NCBI GenBank assembly: GCA_019418605.1
Contig: DYBN01000036.1
Span: 1 to 64,000, forward strand
Direction of reading: 5' to 3'
Source: Sutterella sp.
GTDB lineage: Bacteria; Pseudomonadota; Gammaproteobacteria; Burkholderiales; Burkholderiaceae_F
Length of the DNA: 64,000 nucleotides
Within the stretch, counting starts at the first letter, position 1; each line of letters begins with the position of its first letter. A program made the position numbers and the translations under genes. The notes under the pieces were generated by a model. That model had not been told where the DNA came from. It was given only the letters and a program-made list of their open reading frames with translations, and searched no databases. This document shows positions 60,091-64,000 of the stretch, piece by piece.

Positions 60091-60151
60091 TTACACACGT
60101 GCTTGTCCGAAGGCGGCACGCCCGGTCAGGCACACCCAGGCACGACAACAC

Positions 60152-60601
60152 ATGGCAGCCAAGAACGCAAAAGATAAACTCGTCTTCATTGAGCCCGACC
60201 TTTCCGTTGCCCAGATCGACTACCTTGCGAGCATTCTGCAGGTGCGCGACTCCGACGGAACCGCAAAAAGCTCGGACATTGCCAGCGCGGCGGGCGTCAC
60301 CCGCTCGACGGCAAGCACGATGCTCAAGCTCATGAAGGGCGCCGGGCTCATCGACTTTCGCGCCTACGGTCCGGTGTCGCTCACGCCAAGGGGCGAGGAG
60401 CTCGCAAAGAACATCCACGGAATGCGCGAAGAGCTCAAAGGCCTTCTCACCGACGTGCTCGGCATTGACGAAGAGACCGCGCAGCGCACGGCGGCCTGCT
60501 TTAAAGGCACCGTGCATCCGGCCATCCCCGAGCAGCTCGAGTTGCTGCGCCGCTTCATGAGCAAAAACAAAAAGAAGTGGAAGAAGATGACCGAAGACTA
60601 A
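60152..60601 (+). CDS. DtxR-like winged-helix regulator with altered metal sites
   Basis: 149 residues. The N-terminal winged helix (AQIDYLASILQV, SSDIASAAGVTRSTASTMLKLMKGAGLI, SLTPRGEELAK) and the following LLTDVLGIDEETAQRTAAC segment follow the DtxR/MntR pattern, not MarR. Aligned by eye, only the cysteine of the AC segment is kept; the His, Glu, Glu and His metal ligands of DtxR (79, 83, 105, 106) appear replaced, and the SH3-like third domain is absent. A lysine-rich tail ends the protein. It is divergent from the nitronate monooxygenase-like gene and both have the same palindrome upstream, so it probably represses both. Confidence 0.72.
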   Translation: MAAKNAKDKLVFIEPDLSVAQIDYLASILQVRDSDGTAKSSDIASAAGVTRSTASTMLKLMKGAGLIDFRAYGPVSLTPRGEELAKNIHGMREELKGLLTDVLGIDEETAQRTAACFKGTVHPAIPEQLELLRRFMSKNKKKWKKMTED

Positions 60602-60607
60602 GGCCGC

Positions 60608-60667
60608 AGCGCGCGGGGCGCCCGCATTAAAGGGCGCCGCCGGGGAGACTGCGCGCCCCTTTTTTTG
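60608..60667 (+). terminator. Terminator of the DtxR-like gene
   Basis: GGGCGCCC-GCATTAAA-GGGCGCC forms a strong hairpin nested within a GCGCGGGG/GCGCGCCCC pairing, which ends in a run of seven T residues from 60661. Confidence 0.75.
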
Positions 60668-60806
60668 AGGGGCCCGGGCACCTGGCTCGCCTTCCCGGCG
60701 AACGTTGCATCGGCCTTTGTTTTAAGTCGAAGTCGGGCGGCGGTATGCCGCCCTTTCTGTTTTCAATTTCAGCCTTCTCCTTCCTCCGCCTTCACTTCTC
60801 ATTCTC

Positions 60807-61592
60807 ATGACCGATTTGCCAAGCGACAAAACCGAGGGCAAGCCGCCCGCAGAGATCAAGGACAATGCGGCGCCTGCCGCCGACGGCGCCTCCCCCGCCT
60901 CCCGCGGCCGCGGCGGCGCCCGGCCCGGCGCAGGACGCAAGCCCCTTGAAGGAGCCCGCTACGACACGGCCGTTTTGGTGCGCATGAACCGCGGCCAGAA
61001 AGAAGCCTTCCGCACGCTCGGCGGCAGCCGCTGGCTCAGAGAGCGCCTCAACGCGGAGCGAATAATGACCTTTGCGGCGGCCTCCCCCGCCTTGGCTTAT
61101 CCGCCAGAAGACGCTTCCCGCATCATTGTTCTTTCCCCAGACAAGGCGCGTCTTTCCTTTGCCGACTGGCCGTCTCTTTTGGCTGTTCTCTCCCAAAGCC
61201 AAAATTCCAAGGCCGCTGACGGGGCGTGGCAAGACGCGCGCGAAGCCATCCTCAACGCACGCTTTTTTGCGCTCATTGTCAAAAGCAGTGCACTCGCGCC
61301 GGCGCAAGGCGCCGCGCCTGAAATGGATGAAAGCCAAAAGAGCAAAGAGCCCCTCACGGTGCTCATCATTGAAAAAGCGGAGAGCCCCGCCCTTGAAGGC
61401 GCCCGAGCCGAGGCAGACGCGGGCAGTAGCGCCAATCCCGTGCTTGCCGAGAAGGGAGACGACTTTCTTCTTGCAAGCGCACAGGCGATTAGGGAAGCTG
61501 CAAAAAGGCAAGCCGAAGGAGAAGAAGAAAGCGTCTCCGCCGTGCGGCTTCTCGGGCGCGTGCGGGCGGTGACCTCGCTTCGCCTTCTTTGA
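60807..61592 (+). CDS. Hypothetical protein with a ribbon-helix-helix-like segment
   Basis: 261 residues. The first 35 residues are Pro/Ala-rich. GGARPGAGRKPLEG is the basic arm often seen before small DNA-binding domains, and TAVLVRMNRGQKEAFRTLGGSRWLRERLN resembles a ribbon-helix-helix unit as found in phage- and plasmid-type proteins. The remaining 170 residues match nothing I recognise. It converges on recQ. A DNA-binding role is an inference from the short N-terminal segment only. Confidence 0.55.
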   Translation: MTDLPSDKTEGKPPAEIKDNAAPAADGASPASRGRGGARPGAGRKPLEGARYDTAVLVRMNRGQKEAFRTLGGSRWLRERLNAERIMTFAAASPALAYPPEDASRIIVLSPDKARLSFADWPSLLAVLSQSQNSKAADGAWQDAREAILNARFFALIVKSSALAPAQGAAPEMDESQKSKEPLTVLIIEKAESPALEGARAEADAGSSANPVLAEKGDDFLLASAQAIREAAKRQAEGEEESVSAVRLLGRVRAVTSLRLL

Positions 61593-61628
61593 GTCAAAAG
61601 ACGATTAAAAAGGCGCCTCTCTTTTTTC

Positions 61629-63497
61629 TCAGGCGGCCGCTTGCGCGGGCGCATCCGCGGAATCCTTGCGGCTTTCCCGGATGATCTTTAGCAGCGCACT
61701 GCCGTAGCACTCAAGGCGCTTTTCTCCCATTGCCTGGGCCTGCGCCAGATCGTCGATTGTCTGCGGCTGCAGCCGCACCATGTCGCGCAGCGAACTGTCG
61801 GGAAAGATCACGTAGGGCGCAACGCCCTGCCGAAGAGCCTCCTGCCGTCTCCAGCCGCGCAGGCGGTTAAAGAGCGCCTGCTCGTCAGGACTTAAGGCCG
61901 CATCGATCGCATTTGCCTGCGGGGCCTTGCGCCTTCTGCCGCGGGCCTGCGGGTCAACCGTCAGAATCTGCATCTCGCCCTTGAGAAGCGCCCGGGCGCT
62001 CGGGCGCAGCACGAGCGTGTTGAAGTGCTCGGGGTCGACGCCGACCACGTCCTGCACGACGAGCTGATGCAGCACCCGGTACCAGTCGGCCTCTTCCAGT
62101 GATGCGCCGATGCCGAAGGTTGAGAGCTTGTCGTGGCCGCGCTCGAGAATGCGTTCGGTTTCCTTTCCCTGCAACACCGCGATGATGTGGCCTGCGCCGT
62201 AGCCGTGGCCGCTTGCCTTCGTGCAGCGCCAGATGCAGCTCACGAACTTCTGCGCGTTCTGCGTTGCGTCGATCACCTTGGGTGGATACAGGCAGTTGTC
62301 GCAGTTGCCGCAGTGCTCGGGCGCCTCTTCGGCAAAGTAGCGCAGGATCATCTGCCGGCGGCAGCAGGGCGTTTCGGCCAGCGCCACCATGGCTTCAAGC
62401 TTGGAGCGCAGCCGCGCGCGGTAGACGTCGCTGCCCGTGCTCTGATTGATGAAGTAGCGCTGGCTGAGCACGTCGCTCGTGCCATAGGCCATCCAGGCGT
62501 CGGCCGGCTCCCCGTCGCGCCCGGCCCTTCCCGTTTCCTGAAAGTAGTTTTCAATGGTGCGCGGCATGTCAAGATGCGCGACAAACCGAACGTCTGGCTT
62601 GTCGATTCCCATGCCGAAGGCAATCGTTGCCACCATCACGAGGCCGTCTTCGCGCAGAAACCGCTCCTGGCGCGCAAGCCTTTCCTCTGAAGGCAGTCCC
62701 GCGTGGTAGGCAAGTGCGGGAATGCCGCGGGCGCTCAACTGCGCTGCGGTCTGCTCGGTCGTGTCGCGCTTGATGCAGTAGACGATGCCGCAGTCGCCCG
62801 CATGCTCGTTTTTGATAAAGCGCACGAGCTGATCGACGGCCTGCGAGTGACGCCTCTTTCTGACGACCGTGTAGCGAATGTTTGGGCGATCGAAACTTGC
62901 CACAAACCGCCGCTCATTTAAAAGAAGCTTTTCGCAGATTTCCTCTCGGGTGTTGAGATCGGCCGTTGCCGTCAGCGCAATGCGCGGCACCTGCGGCCAG
63001 CGCTCTCTGAGCACGGAAAGAGCCCCGTACTCGGGACGAAAGTCGTGCCCCCACATGGAGACGCAGTGCGCCTCGTCGATCGCAAAGAGCGCAAGCGGCA
63101 GCGTATCGAGAAAATCCATCATCGAGGGCATCACAAGCCGCTCGGGCGCGACGTAAAGCAGCTTGATGCGCCCCTGTGCGAGCGCTCTTTTGACTTCGAA
63201 GCTCTCCTGAGAGCTCTGCGTGGAGTTGAGATAGGCCGCCGGCACCCCGATCTGGCGCAGTGCGTTGACCTGATCGCTCATCAGCGCAATCAAGGGCGAG
63301 ACCACCACGGCCACGCCCTCGCGCATAAGCGCCGGAATCTGGTAGCAAAGGCTTTTGCCGCCTCCGGTGGGCATCAACACCAAAGCGTCCGCGCCCTGAG
63401 AAACGGTCTCGATGATATCCTGCTGAAAGCCGCGAAAGGCGTGCAGGCCGAAGACGGTCTCAAGAATGTGCTGGGCGTGTCGGGAGGCGTCGGTCAT
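61629..63497 (-). CDS. recQ: ATP-dependent DNA helicase RecQ
   Basis: 622 residues with the full RecQ layout. Helicase core: FRGFQQDIIETVSQG (motif 0), LMPTGGGKSLCYQ (Walker A), IDEAHCVSMWGHDFRPEY (DEAH plus aromatic loop), QETGRAGRDG (motif VI). The RQC zinc site is seen in CCRRQMIL...CGNCDNC. The C-terminal HRDC domain starts at about residue 530 (DEQALFNRLRGWRRQEALRQGVAPYVIF). It unwinds recombination intermediates with 3'-5' polarity. Confidence 0.97.
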   Translation of the reverse strand: MTDASRHAQHILETVFGLHAFRGFQQDIIETVSQGADALVLMPTGGGKSLCYQIPALMREGVAVVVSPLIALMSDQVNALRQIGVPAAYLNSTQSSQESFEVKRALAQGRIKLLYVAPERLVMPSMMDFLDTLPLALFAIDEAHCVSMWGHDFRPEYGALSVLRERWPQVPRIALTATADLNTREEICEKLLLNERRFVASFDRPNIRYTVVRKRRHSQAVDQLVRFIKNEHAGDCGIVYCIKRDTTEQTAAQLSARGIPALAYHAGLPSEERLARQERFLREDGLVMVATIAFGMGIDKPDVRFVAHLDMPRTIENYFQETGRAGRDGEPADAWMAYGTSDVLSQRYFINQSTGSDVYRARLRSKLEAMVALAETPCCRRQMILRYFAEEAPEHCGNCDNCLYPPKVIDATQNAQKFVSCIWRCTKASGHGYGAGHIIAVLQGKETERILERGHDKLSTFGIGASLEEADWYRVLHQLVVQDVVGVDPEHFNTLVLRPSARALLKGEMQILTVDPQARGRRRKAPQANAIDAALSPDEQALFNRLRGWRRQEALRQGVAPYVIFPDSSLRDMVRLQPQTIDDLAQAQAMGEKRLECYGSALLKIIRESRKDSADAPAQAAA

Positions 63498-63800
63498 GCA
63501 GGGGTAAGCAAAGGCAATGCGCCGGTCTCGTTCTGTGTCAAAACGGCCGCGGGCGCATCAAGGGCGGCGTGTGCGGCACGGGCAACGGCGCGAAGGAGCG
63601 CGCCGCCCCGTTTGCAAAAAAGTGCCGCCATTGTAGTGCACCGCCCCGACCCCTGAAGCGTCAGGCAAGGGCCGTCAGCAGCCCCCGAGTTTTTCGGCAA
63701 TGACGCGCTTGACGAGCGCAAGTTTCTCCGGAGCGTAGCCAAAGAGGGGCTCCAAAGACAAGCGCAGCGCCGCCCTCGTCAAAGGCGGCGGCAGTCGCCG
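63498..63800. other. Interval between recQ and the beta-barrel gene, with a possible short ORF
   Basis: About 300 bases. On the minus strand, reading in the same frame on past the stop of the beta-barrel gene gives a 35-codon stretch from a TTG near 63780 to a TGA at about 63677. It contains SLEPLFGYAPEKLALVKRV and ends EKLGGC, which looks protein-like, but there is no clear ribosome site. It may be a tiny gene or a decayed C-terminus. Confidence 0.3.
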
Positions 63801-64000
63801 TTAGAAGACGAAACCTGCCAGAACCGAGCCGCTTGCGCCCTCGCGGTCGCCCGCGTACCCCTTGAGCCCCAGCGTGAGAAACCAGGGACTCGATGCACTC
63901 GGGCGAATGGAGATGTTGACTTCAGCAATCCCCGTGTCCCCTTCAAGCGTCGGCACGTCAAGCGCCAGGCCGTTGACGGAGCTTTCCGCGTCGCCGTCGG
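63801..64000 (-). CDS. C-terminal end of an outer-membrane beta-barrel protein (partial, probably autotransporter)
   Basis: Only the last about 65 codons are in the window; the start lies beyond 64000. The visible C-terminus (VNISIRPSASSPWFLTLGLK, then GASGSVLAGFVF and TAA) alternates hydrophobic residues and ends in phenylalanine, the usual BAM-recognition end of outer-membrane barrels, and resembles the end of autotransporter barrels. The passenger cannot be seen. Confidence 0.6.
   Translation of the reverse strand, partial: DGDAESSVNGLALDVPTLEGDTGIAEVNISIRPSASSPWFLTLGLKGYAGDREGASGSVLAGFVF

Noticed and set aside
1..64000. CRISPR arrays, tRNA and rRNA genes
   Set aside because: No regularly spaced repeats and no recognisable cloverleaf or rRNA segments were found by reading; a tRNA scan program could still find a missed gene.

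Overview
The window is a GC-rich chromosomal segment (roughly 60-65% G+C by eye, falling sharply over hsdS) from a Gram-negative bacterium. Burkholderia-type porin, rsmI divergent from an LpoA-family gene, FolE2, SPOR protein and a NosDFY/NrfD/multihaem repertoire suggest an anaerobic or microaerophilic betaproteobacterium of the Sutterella/Parasutterella kind (inference; no rRNA gene is present). No tRNA, rRNA or CRISPR array was recognised.

Layout. (1) 1-4279, minus: a four-gene operon for a membrane cytochrome bd-like protein with a fused c-haem, a second membrane protein, a small cytochrome c and a Tat-exported FccB-type flavoprotein. (2) 4912-6412: a Cys-less CcmH-like protein divergent from a LysR regulator. 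(3) 6427-16871: a defence island with an AlbA_2-type protein divergent from hsdM-hsdS-rhuM-hsdR, followed by an ISL3-type transposase gene that overlaps the hsdR stop. (4) 17218-30940, minus: a 14-gene sulfite respiration locus: octahaem MccA with its CX15CH haem site, rhodanese, FKBP isomerase, TPR protein, four-cluster ferredoxin, NrfD quinol dehydrogenase, two NosL-like copper proteins, NosDFY, and a dedicated CcmF/Cys-less CcmH/thioredoxin haem lyase set. (5) 31752-35148, minus: a tetrahaem flavocytochrome fumarate reductase, a double-HTH protein and a small membrane protein. (6) 35655-40691, plus: folE2, argS, SPOR protein, dsbA-like, SDR. (7) 40734-49270: a sigma54 activator divergent from an operon for a Tat-exported flavin reductase, a tetrahaem cytochrome, a SECRETED ammonia-lyase-family enzyme that lacks the MIO triad, a porin and an MFS transporter. 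(8) 49271-64000: housekeeping genes (rsmI, lpoA-like, uup, cardiolipin synthase, gpmI, recQ), a nitronate monooxygenase divergent from a DtxR-like regulator with matching palindromes, and the end of a beta-barrel protein.

The segment is dominated by periplasmic anaerobic respiration: three different terminal modules (sulfite, fumarate-like, and an enoate produced in situ) and one putative sulfur-compound dehydrogenase module. The most interesting unit is region 7. A MIO-less exported lyase (the known MIO-less member of this superfamily is ergothionase) sits beside an exported flavin enoate reductase and its tetrahaem donor, behind a near-consensus sigma54 promoter with three activator-site-like repeats. 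The genes together suggest a periplasmic route in which an amino-acid-like betaine is eliminated to an unsaturated acid that then serves as respiratory electron acceptor.
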